Below, piece by piece: positions 31,711 to 40,623 of a DNA stretch of 64,000 nt. Source of the DNA: Chersky-840 sp036511675 (GTDB lineage: Bacteria; Actinomycetota; Acidimicrobiia; Acidimicrobiales; UBA8190). A model generated the notes under the pieces. It made no database searches. It worked only from the letters and a program-made list of their open reading frames with translations, and was not told where the DNA came from. The stretch covers positions 28,366 to 92,365 of the forward strand of contig DATCBU010000102.1 of assembly GCA_036511675.1 (NCBI GenBank). The letters are read 5' to 3'. Every line of letters starts with the position of its first letter. The stretch's first letter is position 1. The position numbers and the translations under genes were made by a program.

Positions 31711-32684
31711 GGGTCGTGCCCGAGTCGCCCCCTGAGGGGTCGCCGCCGCCGGTTCCGCCCGAGGACGAGACCCCCGAGGCCCTGCGGTCCCGGACCGGGT
31801 CACCCGAGGCGGAGCAGCCTGAGGCCGCCTCACCAGAGGCGGAGCAGCCTGAGGCCGGGTCACCAGAAGCGGAGCAGCCTGAGGCCGGGTCGCCGGGGCC
31901 CGCCGACCCGACGTCGGTGGTGCACCCCCGGGTGTGGCAACGGCGCGTGGCGGTCCTACGAGAACAGGGCCACCGCCGGCTCCGCTGGGTCGTGGCCGGC
32001 GTGGCGGTCCTCGTGGTGGTGTGCGTGGCCCTCCTGGTGCTGCACACGCCACTCTTGGCGCTGCGCCACGCCACGGTCCGGGGCGCCCAGCACACCGGCA
32101 CTCAGGCGGTGCTGCAGGCCGCGGGGCTCCTCGATGACCCACCGCTGATCGACGTGGACCCCAAGAGCACCGCCGCCGAGGTCGAGCGGCTCCCCTGGGT
32201 GGCGCACGCGGTGGTGGTTCGGCACTGGCCCGACAGCGTGACGATCATCGTGACCGAACGGGTCCCGGTGGGCTTGGTCGCCCGGCCGTCGGGCGGTGTG
32301 GCCGTGATCGACGTCTCGGGTCGTGTGCTGGCGTGGGAGGCGAGTGCCCCGCCCGGGCTCGTGCTGGTGGTGCCGGTGACCCCGGGTCTTCCCGGCACCG
32401 TCCTGGCCCGTCCCGCCCGGCCCGCGCTGGAGGTGGCGTCGGCCATGGCGCCATCCCTGGCGGCGCGCGTCGTGTCGGTGACGGCCAACGCCGAGGGCAC
32501 GGTCTCGTTGGGCCTCGGGGGAGGGGTGAGCGCCGTGCTGGGTACGACGGCCGGGCTCGAAGCCAAGCTCACTGCTCTGGCCAGCGTTCTCGCCGGGGCG
32601 CATGTGTCGGGACCGGCGGTGATCGACGTGACGGTGCCCGACGAGCCGACCGTGGGACCACCCCCACCAGGGCCACGACGGTAG
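31707..32684 (+). CDS. ftsQ: Cell division protein FtsQ (POTRA domain)
   Basis: A 325-residue bitopic protein of the FtsQ-FtsL-FtsB complex that licenses septal synthesis. A Pro/Glu-rich cytoplasmic tail (1-85) is followed by a membrane helix (about 91-113), then the POTRA domain ('LLALRHATVRGAQHTGTQAV' onward, ending in 'RHWPDSVTIIVTERVPVGLV') and a beta domain. The tail contains three 30-bp tandem repeats. The GTG overlaps the murB stop by 4 nt. The stop is followed by a 226-nt region with a predicted ftsZ promoter, where the tight gene packing of the cluster breaks. Confidence 0.92.
   Translation: MRVVPESPPEGSPPPVPPEDETPEALRSRTGSPEAEQPEAASPEAEQPEAGSPEAEQPEAGSPGPADPTSVVHPRVWQRRVAVLREQGHRRLRWVVAGVAVLVVVCVALLVLHTPLLALRHATVRGAQHTGTQAVLQAAGLLDDPPLIDVDPKSTAAEVERLPWVAHAVVVRHWPDSVTIIVTERVPVGLVARPSGGVAVIDVSGRVLAWEASAPPGLVLVVPVTPGLPGTVLARPARPALEVASAMAPSLAARVVSVTANAEGTVSLGLGGGVSAVLGTTAGLEAKLTALASVLAGAHVSGPAVIDVTVPDEPTVGPPPPGPRR
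31801..31890 (+). repeat. Three 30-bp in-frame tandem repeats in ftsQ
   Basis: Units at 31801, 31831 and 31861 encode S-P-E-A-E-Q-P-E-A-(A/G) in the cytoplasmic tail, with only a few base differences between copies. Confidence 0.9.
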
Positions 32685-32735
32685 CCAAGACGCCGGTGAC
32701 CTGGGTCTGGGCACTCGGAGTGGTCGTGGGTCTTC

Positions 32736-32764
32736 TTGACCGGTTCGCGGTGCCGCCGTATCGT
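32736..32764 (+). promoter_or_regulatory. Predicted ftsZ promoter in the ftsQ-ftsZ gap
   Basis: TTGACC (32736-32741) and TATCGT (32759-32764) are separated by 17 bp. The -35 is identical to that of the mraZ promoter. It would give a 5' UTR of about 140 nt and separate control of ftsZ dosage. Confidence 0.6.
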
Positions 32765-32910
32765 GAGGGCACCTCGGCAGGCCCCGGAACGCATCCCAAA
32801 TGAAGCTGTGGTCGAGGGTGAGGTCACCTGGTGCTCGGAGCCTGGGCAGCTCGACACCTGGCGGGGTTCCACGATGAGGCTCGAGGTTCGGGTCGTGGCG
32901 AGGAGGGTTG

Positions 32911-34011
32911 ATGACCGGTCCAGCGCAGAGCAGCTACTTCGCTCTCATCAAGGTGGTGGGCGTTGGCGGTGGTGGTGTCAACGCCGTGAACCGCATGATC
33001 GAGGCCGGCCTGAAGGGTGTGGAGTTCATCGCCATGAACACCGACTCCCAGGCGCTGCTCATGAGCGATGCCGATCTGAAGCTCGACATCGGACGCCAGC
33101 TGACCCGGGGCCTGGGTGCCGGCAGTGATCCCGAGATCGGTCGTCAGGCGGCCGAGGAGCACCGGGTGGAGATCGAAGAAGCGCTCAAAGGCGCCGACAT
33201 GGTCTTCATCACCGCCGGTAAGGGTGGCGGCACAGGCACCGGGGCCGCACCCGTGGTGGCCGAGATCGCCCGGGCGGGGGGAGCGCTCACGATCGGAGTG
33301 GTCACCCGTCCCTTCTCGTTCGAGGGCCGGCGCCGCTCGGTGCAGGCCGAGACGGGCATCCAGAACCTGAAGGACAAGGTCGACGCCATCATCATCATCC
33401 CCAACGACCGTCTCCTCACCGTCTCGACCGAGAAGACGTCGATGATGAGCGCCTTCAAGATGGCCGACGAGGTCCTGCTCCAAGGAGTCCAGGGCATCAC
33501 CGACCTCATCACCGTGCCCGGGCAGATCAACACCGACTTCGCCGACGTCCGCATGGTCCTCGCCAACGCCGGCACCGCCATCATGGGTATCGGCCAGGCG
33601 TCGGGTGACGGCCGAGCCGTGAACGCAGCGCGCGGTGCCATCACGAGCCCGTTGCTCGAGGCGTCGATCGAAGGGGCCCGGGGGATCCTGGTGGACATCG
33701 CCGGTGGCCCGGACCTGGGGCTGTTCGAAGTGAACGAGGCCATGGAGATCATCCACGGCCATGCCCATCCCGACGCCAACATCATCTTCGGCAACGTGAT
33801 CGACGACTCGATGACCGAGTCGGTGCGCGTCACGGTGATCGCGGCGGGGTTCGAGCGCTGGGAGGAGGGACGCGGCGGTGAGCCGCGGCCCGAGGACCGC
33901 AGCCAGGTGCTCGGTTTCGACAACGTGCACGAGGACATCTTCGCCACGCCCGACGACGACGACCTCGATCTTGGTGACGACGAGTTCGACGTCCCGTCGT
34001 TCCTCCGCTAG
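32911..34011 (+). CDS. ftsZ: Cell division tubulin FtsZ
   Basis: A 366-residue GTPase that forms the Z-ring. The nucleotide site includes 'VVGVGGGGVNAVNRMI' at 16-30 and the tubulin signature GGGTGTG at 105-111. The residue just before it is Lys104, where other FtsZ proteins usually have Met or Glu. The T7 synergy loop reads 'NTDFADVR'. After a short acidic linker the conserved C-terminal peptide 'DEFDVPSFLR' is present, the binding site for SepF in actinobacteria. ATG 32911 follows AGGAGGG. ftsA is absent, consistent with SepF as the membrane tether. Confidence 0.97.
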   Translation: MTGPAQSSYFALIKVVGVGGGGVNAVNRMIEAGLKGVEFIAMNTDSQALLMSDADLKLDIGRQLTRGLGAGSDPEIGRQAAEEHRVEIEEALKGADMVFITAGKGGGTGTGAAPVVAEIARAGGALTIGVVTRPFSFEGRRRSVQAETGIQNLKDKVDAIIIIPNDRLLTVSTEKTSMMSAFKMADEVLLQGVQGITDLITVPGQINTDFADVRMVLANAGTAIMGIGQASGDGRAVNAARGAITSPLLEASIEGARGILVDIAGGPDLGLFEVNEAMEIIHGHAHPDANIIFGNVIDDSMTESVRVTVIAAGFERWEEGRGGEPRPEDRSQVLGFDNVHEDIFATPDDDDLDLGDDEFDVPSFLR

Positions 34012-34705
34012 CGCCGACACGCGGCTGGCGGGCACGTCGGTCCACGCCCTGTGGACCGGTGCCGGCGACGGGGATCAGCGGCTCGGCGGCGCCGGCCCCA
34101 TTCCGCGGACCGTGCCCCCTGATCTGGTGATTCGTGATCTGCGCCAGGTCCACGGCGGTGGCGTCGTGGTGGCGGGCGCTCCCGTCCCCGGCGGGGCCGT
34201 GCTGTGGGCGGCGGGGGCCGACGGGGCACCCCCCGAGGGCGATGCCGTGGTGTCCGGCGACGAGGGCTCGGTGCTGGCCGTGCGGAGCGCGGACTGCGCC
34301 TCGGTGGCACTGGGATCCCCCGAAGGCGTCCACGGCGCCGTGCACGTGGGATGGCGGGGGCTCGGGGCCGCGGTGCTGGCGCGGGCCATCGACGTGATGC
34401 GGCGCCTGGGGGCCGGCACCGTCGTCGCCGGGCTGGGCCCGTGCATCGGCCCGTGCTGCTACGAATTCTCCGACGCCGATCTCGATGGACTGGTGGCGTC
34501 GTGCGGCCCCGAGGTGCGCGCCACCACGACGTGGGGGCAGGCCTCGCTCGACCTGCCCACCGCGGTGCGTGGCCAGCTGTCACGCTCCGGAGTGTCGTTG
34601 GTCGTGGCGTCCGGCCAGTGCACGATGTGCACCCCGGGGTACTTCTCGCATCGCGCCCGGGGGGACGGGGCGCGCCAGGCCCTGCTCGTGTGGCGCGAGC
34701 GGTAG
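33974..34705 (+). CDS. pgeF: Multicopper/laccase-domain protein PgeF (YfiH family)
   Basis: A 243-residue protein of the family that in E. coli hydrolyses mis-incorporated L-Ser from the wall precursor, and in other homologues shows purine nucleoside phosphorylase or laccase-like activity. Conserved ligands are 'QVHGGGVVV', 'RSADCASVAL', 'AVHVGWRGLG' and 'GPCIGPCCYEF'. Its place right after ftsZ is standard for Gram-positives. The N terminus is uncertain: GTG 33974 overlaps ftsZ by 38 nt, and no closer start codon exists in frame. Confidence 0.88.
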   Translation: MTTSSTSRRSSASADTRLAGTSVHALWTGAGDGDQRLGGAGPIPRTVPPDLVIRDLRQVHGGGVVVAGAPVPGGAVLWAAGADGAPPEGDAVVSGDEGSVLAVRSADCASVALGSPEGVHGAVHVGWRGLGAAVLARAIDVMRRLGAGTVVAGLGPCIGPCCYEFSDADLDGLVASCGPEVRATTTWGQASLDLPTAVRGQLSRSGVSLVVASGQCTMCTPGYFSHRARGDGARQALLVWRER

Positions 34706-34716
34706 CGCGCCGGCTC

Positions 34717-35469
34717 GTGCCCCCGTCGGTGCCCAGAGTCCTGGCCAGCGCCCCGCCCGCCGAGGTGGTGAGGGCGCGGGTGGAAACGTTGCGGCGCCGC
34801 ATCGAGGCGACGGGAAGAGATCCGGCCGGCGTGCGCATCGTGGCGGTGACGAAGGGGTTCACCGCCGACGCCGTGCACGCGGCGCGCCGTGCCGGGCTCT
34901 ATGACATCGGGGAGAACTACGCCGACGAGTTGCTGGCCAAGGTGGCGGGGGACGCCGAGACCGGCGTCACCGGCATCACCTTAGACACCGACACCGGCGC
35001 CGTCGACGGTGATGACGGGCCGGCGACGCGTTGGCACTACCTCGGAGCAGTGCAGCGCCGGCGGGTGCGCGCCCTCGCGCCGGTGGTGTCGTGCTGGCAG
35101 ACCTTGAGTCGCGTGGCGGAGGGCACCACGATCGCATCGCACGCGCCCGGCGCCACTGTCCTCGTGGAGGTGGAGACCACCGGGGCCCCGGGGCGCAACG
35201 GCTGTGTGCCGTCGGAGGTCCCCGCCCTCGTGGCGTCGTTGCGGGGCGAGGGCCTTGACGTGCGCGGGCTCATGACCGTTGCCCCCCCGGGGGAACCCGA
35301 GCAGGCCCGGCCGGCCTTTCGCCTGACGGCCCAACTGGCCCGCGACCTCGGGCTTCCCGAGGTGTCGATGGGCATGACCGACGACCTCGACGTGGCGTTG
35401 TCCGAGGGCAGCACCATGGTGCGCGTGGGGCGTGCGTTGTTCGGAGAACGGGCGCTCCGACCGGCCTGA
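34717..35469 (+). CDS. PLP homeostasis protein, YggS/PROSC family
   Basis: A 250-residue single-domain alanine-racemase-fold protein that binds PLP without catalysis and buffers vitamin B6 and amino-acid pools. The PLP lysine is in 'VRIVAVTKGF', with 'DIGENYADEL', 'RWHYLGAVQRRRVRAL' and 'SMGMTDDLDVALSEGSTMVR' as family blocks. The family's Gln-N-K ('LQxNK') loop reads AVQRRRV here. GTG 34717 is 11 nt after pgeF; GTG 34729 is an alternative. The pgeF-yggS-sepF order is typical. Confidence 0.92.
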   Translation: MPPSVPRVLASAPPAEVVRARVETLRRRIEATGRDPAGVRIVAVTKGFTADAVHAARRAGLYDIGENYADELLAKVAGDAETGVTGITLDTDTGAVDGDDGPATRWHYLGAVQRRRVRALAPVVSCWQTLSRVAEGTTIASHAPGATVLVEVETTGAPGRNGCVPSEVPALVASLRGEGLDVRGLMTVAPPGEPEQARPAFRLTAQLARDLGLPEVSMGMTDDLDVALSEGSTMVRVGRALFGERALRPA

Positions 35470-35547
35470 GGGAGTGGTCTACGGTGGTGTTTGTCCATCC
35501 CCATGTGCCTGGTCGGAGGCACTACGCTGTGAAATGGGAGGCTGGCG

Positions 35548-36093
35548 ATGGCGTCTGGATTCTTCAAGCGGTCCATGGTGTATCTGGGCCTGGTCGACGA
35601 CGAGTATGACGAGTACGACGAGTATGAGCCGCGCGCGCCCGTGGGGCAACGGCTGAGCCAACGGGTCTCGCTCGCCGCTGAGGAAGAGGACGAGCCCACT
35701 TCCTCGGTAGCCACCAGCACCATCCGGCCCCTGGGACGCGAGGACTACGGGTCGTCGTCTCCCACCATCACTCCCCGCACCATGGGCAGTGTGGTGCGGC
35801 CCGTGGTGGCCGAGCCCGGGGCGCGTGTGCACGTGGTGGCGCCCATGCAGTTCGGCGACGCCCGGCAGATCGCCGACCGCCTCATGGCCAACCAACCCGT
35901 GATCGTGAACCTTCAGGTCGCGGATCGCGAGCTCATGCGTCGCATGATCGACTTCTGCAGCGGTGTGGCCTACGCGCTCAGCGGCAAGATGGAGCGCGTA
36001 GCCGACAAGGTCTTCCTGGTGACCCCCTCGAACGTCAAGGTGTCGGCGGAGGAACGTCAGCGTCTCCAGGAGAACGGGCTCCTGCGGCCCTGA
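35548..36093 (+). CDS. sepF: Z-ring membrane anchor SepF
   Basis: A 181-residue division protein that tethers FtsZ to the membrane and bends it; in actinobacteria it replaces FtsA. The N-terminal amphipathic segment 'MASGFFKRSMVYLGL' is the membrane-targeting helix. An acidic run of repeated D-E-Y follows (residues 18-26), then a linker, then the conserved C-terminal domain from about residue 90 ('ARVHVVAPMQFGDARQIADR' to 'VFLVTPSNVKVSAEE'). GGGAGG precedes the ATG. A TACGCT box at 35523 suggests its own promoter. Confidence 0.95.
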   Translation: MASGFFKRSMVYLGLVDDEYDEYDEYEPRAPVGQRLSQRVSLAAEEEDEPTSSVATSTIRPLGREDYGSSSPTITPRTMGSVVRPVVAEPGARVHVVAPMQFGDARQIADRLMANQPVIVNLQVADRELMRRMIDFCSGVAYALSGKMERVADKVFLVTPSNVKVSAEERQRLQENGLLRP

Positions 36094-36140
36094 GCGCCGC
36101 GACGTCGAGCCCTGCCACCTTGCACCGCCACCTGACGCCG

Positions 36141-36146
36141 TAACCT
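36141..36146 (+). promoter_or_regulatory. Probable -10 element of the leaderless YggT gene
   Basis: TAACCT lies 7 nt before the GTG start, with no ribosome-binding site between. Confidence 0.5.
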
Positions 36147-36153
36147 CGTCATC

Positions 36154-36426
36154 GTGCTCCGCACCGTCGTCGTCCTCCTGCTCGAGATCTATCTGTGGGG
36201 GGTCCTGTTCCCCCGTGCCCTGCTGAGCTGGTTCCCGGCCCCGCCGGGCTCCACCCTGGCCAGCATCAACTCTGTGCTGTATCGGCTGACCGAGCCCGTG
36301 CTGGGGCCCGTGCGCCGCATGCTTCCCACCATGCAGGCAGGGGGCTTCGGCATCGACCTGTCGTTCATCATCGTGTTCATCGGCATCCAGTTGGTGGTGA
36401 TCCCGATCGCGTACCGGCTGCTCTAG
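36154..36426 (+). CDS. YggT-family integral membrane protein
   Basis: A 90-residue protein with two hydrophobic segments (about 3-22 and 70-88) around a short loop containing 'NSVLYRLTEPVLGPVRRMLP', the YggT signature. The family has no settled biochemical role but almost always sits between sepF and divIVA in Gram-positives, suggesting an envelope or division function. The GTG is preceded by a TAACCT box. Confidence 0.9.
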   Translation: MLRTVVVLLLEIYLWGVLFPRALLSWFPAPPGSTLASINSVLYRLTEPVLGPVRRMLPTMQAGGFGIDLSFIIVFIGIQLVVIPIAYRLL

Positions 36427-36525
36427 CGGCCGGGCCGGCCACGCCCCCCGGTCCTCCAGGCACCACCGTCGGGCGGTTCCGGGGACCATCGCCGCGCCCG
36501 TCAGCAGGCCCCTGGCGGCCGTGGC

Positions 36526-36531
36526 TAGGAT
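36526..36531 (+). promoter_or_regulatory. Probable -10 element of leaderless divIVA
   Basis: TAGGAT lies 7 nt before ATG 36539 and supports that start over GTG 36521. Confidence 0.5.
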
Positions 36532-36538
36532 CCGTCGC

Positions 36539-37441
36539 ATGGAAAGTGGAAAGCCGACAGGCCAGGGCTCGAGCCTCGACAGCCTGCGTACCGTCGAATT
36601 CCGCCAGACTCTTCGCGGGTATCACATCGACGACGTAGACGAGTACCTCGAACGCGTGGCGGTAGATGCCGAGGCGCTGCAGGAACAGGTGCGTCAAGCG
36701 GGGGAGCGACTCAGGCAGGCCGCCGAGCGCATCGCCCAACTCGAGGGCATGTTGCAGGAGGTGCAACTCCAGCCTCAGGCGAGCGCGCCCGTCAGTGACG
36801 ACACCTTGCAGCGCACGTTGTTGCTGGCCCAGAAGTTCGTCGACCAGACCCAGGCCGAAGCCGAGGCTCAGGCCCGCGTGCTCGTATCCGACGCCGAGGA
36901 CCGCGCCCGTCGGGTGCTCAACGAGGCCGAGCAACGGGCGAAGTCGGTCACCGAGGACACCGAGCGGCACCTGCGCGAAGAGATCACCAGGTTGGAGTCG
37001 ATCCGTGCTCAGCTCGCCGGCGACGTCGAGACCATCGGTCGCCACATGGAGAACGAGCGCAACCGGTTGCGCGGCGCGTTGAGCGACATGCTGACGTGGG
37101 TGGACGAGCACGTGCAGCCGTCGGGCTCGATCCTGGCCCAGCGCGCGGCACCACCGCCCATGGCCCGTCCCAGCGACGACCTTCCCATGATGGGTACGCC
37201 CCGGCCCGGCGAAGAGATCCCCACCGTCGCCGCGCCTGATGCTGTGGGCGGCGTCCCGGGCCACGAGCCTTCGGCCATGACCCTCGAAGGCGGCGGCCGG
37301 ACCGCGGTCCCCGTGCAGGGCAACGCCGCCACCGGCGGGGCCCACTCCATGGACGGCGACGCTCCCACGGTGGACAGCGACCACCAGGGCATCATGACCA
37401 TGGACGACACCAGCCAGCCGCAGCCCATCGCGCCTCGCTGA
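36539..37441 (+). CDS. divIVA: DivIVA/Wag31-family polarity protein
   Basis: A 300-residue coiled-coil scaffold that recognises negatively curved membrane at poles and septa and, in actinobacteria, recruits wall-synthesis machinery for tip growth. The N-terminal DivIVA domain reads 'VEFRQTLRGYHIDDVDEYLE'. Two coiled-coil blocks (about 40-75 and 90-180) are rich in Ala, Glu, Gln and Arg. The C-terminal 110 residues are Pro/Gly/Met-rich and disordered. It closes the wall and division cluster, convergent with ileS. Confidence 0.93.
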   Translation: MESGKPTGQGSSLDSLRTVEFRQTLRGYHIDDVDEYLERVAVDAEALQEQVRQAGERLRQAAERIAQLEGMLQEVQLQPQASAPVSDDTLQRTLLLAQKFVDQTQAEAEAQARVLVSDAEDRARRVLNEAEQRAKSVTEDTERHLREEITRLESIRAQLAGDVETIGRHMENERNRLRGALSDMLTWVDEHVQPSGSILAQRAAPPPMARPSDDLPMMGTPRPGEEIPTVAAPDAVGGVPGHEPSAMTLEGGGRTAVPVQGNAATGGAHSMDGDAPTVDSDHQGIMTMDDTSQPQPIAPR

Positions 37442-37458
37442 AGGGAAGGACGCCGGGG

Positions 37459-40400
37459 CTAGGCCTCGGCGCAGGGAGACCTGGTCACGGACACGGCCAC
37501 CTCGTCCCCGGGCGTGACCTCGATGTCGAGCGCCAGGGTCTGCTCGGCCACGTAGGAGCGGTGCGCCTCGATGGCCGCCGCCGTTGCGGCGGGGGCGACG
37601 ATGGCCAGGGTGATGCAGTCCGACACGTGCAGGCCGGCGTCACGACGTTCGGCTTGGACGAGGCGCACGACATCGCGCGCCAGGCCCTCGGACTCGAGGT
37701 CGTCGTCGACGGCGGTGTCGAGGGTGACGACCCCGGCGTCGTCGGGAAGGGTTCGGCCCTCGACGGCGTTGCGAGGGCGGAGCACGAGCTCGTATTCGCC
37801 CCGCTCGAGACGGACGTCCCCGGCGAAGACCCCGTCGTCGGTGCGCCGCCACTCCCCGGCGCGCACCGCCTTTGTGACCCGCTGGGTGTCGAGCCCGAGG
37901 CGCGGCCCCAGGGCGGCATGGACCAGGGTGAGGACCTCCTCGGTGACCTCGCCGACCTCATCGGTGAGCACGACCTCCTTGACGTTCACCTCGTCCTCGA
38001 TGAGCGCCACGAAGGGCCGGAGCCGCTCGGGGCGGGCCATGGCCACCGTCAGCCTCCGCAGGGGGAGCCGTGCCCGACGGCTGTTGGCCTTGCGCACGGC
38101 GTGCGCGGCCGAGCACACGTCGCGCACGATGTCCATGACCTCCACCAGCTCGGGGTCGGCGGGGAGCTCGCCTGTCGAGGGCCAGTCGGCCAGGTGGACC
38201 GATCTCTCTCCGAGCAGGCCCCGGTACACGGACTCGGTCAACAGCGGCAGGAGGGGCGCCGAGACCTTGCACAGGGTCACGAGGACCGTCGACAACGTGT
38301 CGTAGGCGTCGGCTTTGTCCGCCTCGACCTCGGCCGATCCGTCCCGGGCGCGCCAGAACCGGTCGCGGCTGCGACGGATGTACCAGTTGTTCAAGGCGTC
38401 GAGAAAGCGGGTGATCGACGAACACGCCGCGAAGAGGTCATAGCCGTCCATCGCCGCCGTGACGTCCTCGACCAGCGACGCCGTCTTGGCCAGGATGTAG
38501 CGGTCGAGGACCCCGGTGGCGTCCGCGCGGGCCTGGCCCCGGATGCCGTCCACATTGGCGTAGAGCGTCAGGAAGTACCAGGCGTTCCAGATGGGGTTGA
38601 GGACCTGGCGCCTGACGTCCTCGAAACCTCTGGCATGGACGACGAGGTCCTGGCCGCGCAGCACAGGTGAGGACAGCAAGAACCAGCGCATGGCATCGGC
38701 ACCCCAGGTGTCGAACACCATGTCCGGCTCCGGGTAGTTGCCCAGGCGCTTGGACATCTTGCGGCCATCGTCGCCCTGGACGATCCCGTGGACCACACAG
38801 TGTCGAAAGGGCGGACGGTCGAAGAGCGCGGTGGACAGGACGTGCAACGTGTAGAACCAGCCCCGGGTCTGGCCCACGTATTCGACGATGAAATCGGCCG
38901 GGAAATGGGATTCGAACCACTCGGCGTTCTCGAACGGGTAGTGCACCTGGGCGTAGGGCATCGAGCCGGACTCGAACCAACAGTCCAGGACATCGGTCAC
39001 CCGCCGCATGGTGGAGGCGCCCGTCGGATCGTCGGGGTTCGGTCGGACGAGCGCATCGATAGCCGGGCGGTGGAGGTCGCCGGGGCGCACCCCGAAATCG
39101 CGCTCGAGCTCGTCGAGGCTGCCATAGACGTCGATGCGTGGATAGCGGGGGTCGTCGCTCTGCCACACCGGGATCGGTGCACCCCAGAAGCGGTTGCGGC
39201 TGATGGCCCAGTCACGAGCTCCTTCCAGCCATTTTCCGAAGGCGCCGTCGCGGATGTGGGCCGGGATCCAGTCGATCTGCTGGTTGAGTTCGATCATCCG
39301 GTCCTTGATGGCAGTGACGGCCACGAACCAGGAACTGACGGCTTTGTAGATGAGGGGGGTGTCGGTGCGCCAGCAGTGGGGGTAGCTGTGCTCGTAGGGG
39401 GTGGCGTCGAGGAGGGCCCCCCCGCCGCGCAGCGCCTCGGTGATGGGGGCATTGGCCTCGAAGACCTGGAGGCCGGCGTAGTCGGGGACCTCGGCTGTGA
39501 ACCGCCCCCGGTCGTCGACCGGGCAGACGACGGCGATGCCCGCCGCCTGGCAGGCGAAGTAGTCCTCCTCGCCGAAACCCGGTGCCATGTGGACCACGCC
39601 GGTGCCTTCGTCGGTGGCCACGAAGTCGCCCGAGAGCACGGTGAAGGCGCCGGCATGGCCGGCGAAGAAGTCGAACAGCGGCGTGTAGGTCCGACCGACG
39701 AGCTCGGCGCCGGTGACCGAGCCGAGGGGAGAAGCCTCGGCGAACAGTTGTGGGTAGGCGGCCACACGATCGGTGGCGATGGCCGTCGGGTGGCCCAGGA
39801 GCTCGTAGATGTCGTAGGTGATGTCGGGACCGACGGCCAGGGCCAGGTTCGACGGCAGTGTCCACGGTGTCGTCGTCCACACGAGCAGGCGCAGCCCTCC
39901 GTCCGCCACCGAGATCGCGCCGCCGGCGGCGGAGGGCTTGGGGTCGAGGGTGAAGGCCACCGTCACGGCCGGGTCCACCCGCGACCGGTAGGCATCATCA
40001 GCTCGGGTCTCGAAGTTCGACAGCGAGGTCTCGCACTCCCAGCACCAGGGGAGGACCTTCTCGCCCTGATACAGCAGGCCCTTCTCCCACAGGCGCTTGA
40101 ACGCCCCGATGACGCTCTCCATGTAGGAGAGGTCCATGGTCTTGTAGTCGTTTGTGAAGTCCACCCAGCGGGCCTGACGGGTCACGTAGTGCTTCCAGGA
40201 GTCCGTGGTGCGCTGGACGAGGGTCCGGCAGTAGTCGTTGAACCGGTCGATCCCGTAGTCGATGATGGCGGCCCGGCCGGAGAACTCGAGCTCTTTCTCC
40301 GCCTCCATCTCGGCGGGAAGTCCGTGGCAGTCCCAGCCGAATCGGCGCTCCACCCGCCTGCCCCGCATGGTCTGGTAGCGGGGGACGGCGTCCTTCACGA

Positions 40401-40617
40401 AGCCGGTGAGGAGGTGGCCGTAGTGGGGGAGTCCGTTGGCGAAGGGAGGGCCGTCGTAGAAGACGAACTCATTGGCCCCGCCGGCGCGCCCTTCCACCGA
40501 GGCCGCGAAGGTGCCGTCCTTGGCCCAGTACTCGAGGATCTCCTCCTCGAGACGGGGGTAGTCGGCCTGCTGGGCGACTTCGGGGTACGGCGCCTGGCCG
40601 CCAGGCGGATTGGGCAT
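37459..40617 (-). CDS. ileS: Isoleucyl-tRNA synthetase, type 2 (eukaryote/archaea-like)
   Basis: A 1052-residue class I synthetase charging tRNA-Ile. The HIGH motif is HYGH at 65-68 ('PPFANGLPHYGHLLTG'), and KMSKR lies near residue 618 ('GRKMSKRLGNYPEP'). The large CP1 editing domain lies between them. 'RRFGWDCHGLPAEMEAEKEL' resembles the type 2 IleRS of eukaryotes, archaea and some actinobacteria, a class generally less sensitive to mupirocin. On the minus strand TACTCT lies 6 nt before ATG 40617, so the mRNA appears leaderless, leaving no room for the T-box leader common upstream of actinobacterial ileS. A GTG two codons earlier is unlikely as it abuts the -10. Confidence 0.96.
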   Translation of the reverse strand: MPNPPGGQAPYPEVAQQADYPRLEEEILEYWAKDGTFAASVEGRAGGANEFVFYDGPPFANGLPHYGHLLTGFVKDAVPRYQTMRGRRVERRFGWDCHGLPAEMEAEKELEFSGRAAIIDYGIDRFNDYCRTLVQRTTDSWKHYVTRQARWVDFTNDYKTMDLSYMESVIGAFKRLWEKGLLYQGEKVLPWCWECETSLSNFETRADDAYRSRVDPAVTVAFTLDPKPSAAGGAISVADGGLRLLVWTTTPWTLPSNLALAVGPDITYDIYELLGHPTAIATDRVAAYPQLFAEASPLGSVTGAELVGRTYTPLFDFFAGHAGAFTVLSGDFVATDEGTGVVHMAPGFGEEDYFACQAAGIAVVCPVDDRGRFTAEVPDYAGLQVFEANAPITEALRGGGALLDATPYEHSYPHCWRTDTPLIYKAVSSWFVAVTAIKDRMIELNQQIDWIPAHIRDGAFGKWLEGARDWAISRNRFWGAPIPVWQSDDPRYPRIDVYGSLDELERDFGVRPGDLHRPAIDALVRPNPDDPTGASTMRRVTDVLDCWFESGSMPYAQVHYPFENAEWFESHFPADFIVEYVGQTRGWFYTLHVLSTALFDRPPFRHCVVHGIVQGDDGRKMSKRLGNYPEPDMVFDTWGADAMRWFLLSSPVLRGQDLVVHARGFEDVRRQVLNPIWNAWYFLTLYANVDGIRGQARADATGVLDRYILAKTASLVEDVTAAMDGYDLFAACSSITRFLDALNNWYIRRSRDRFWRARDGSAEVEADKADAYDTLSTVLVTLCKVSAPLLPLLTESVYRGLLGERSVHLADWPSTGELPADPELVEVMDIVRDVCSAAHAVRKANSRRARLPLRRLTVAMARPERLRPFVALIEDEVNVKEVVLTDEVGEVTEEVLTLVHAALGPRLGLDTQRVTKAVRAGEWRRTDDGVFAGDVRLERGEYELVLRPRNAVEGRTLPDDAGVVTLDTAVDDDLESEGLARDVVRLVQAERRDAGLHVSDCITLAIVAPAATAAAIEAHRSYVAEQTLALDIEVTPGDEVAVSVTRSPCAEA

Positions 40618-40623
40618 CTTCAC

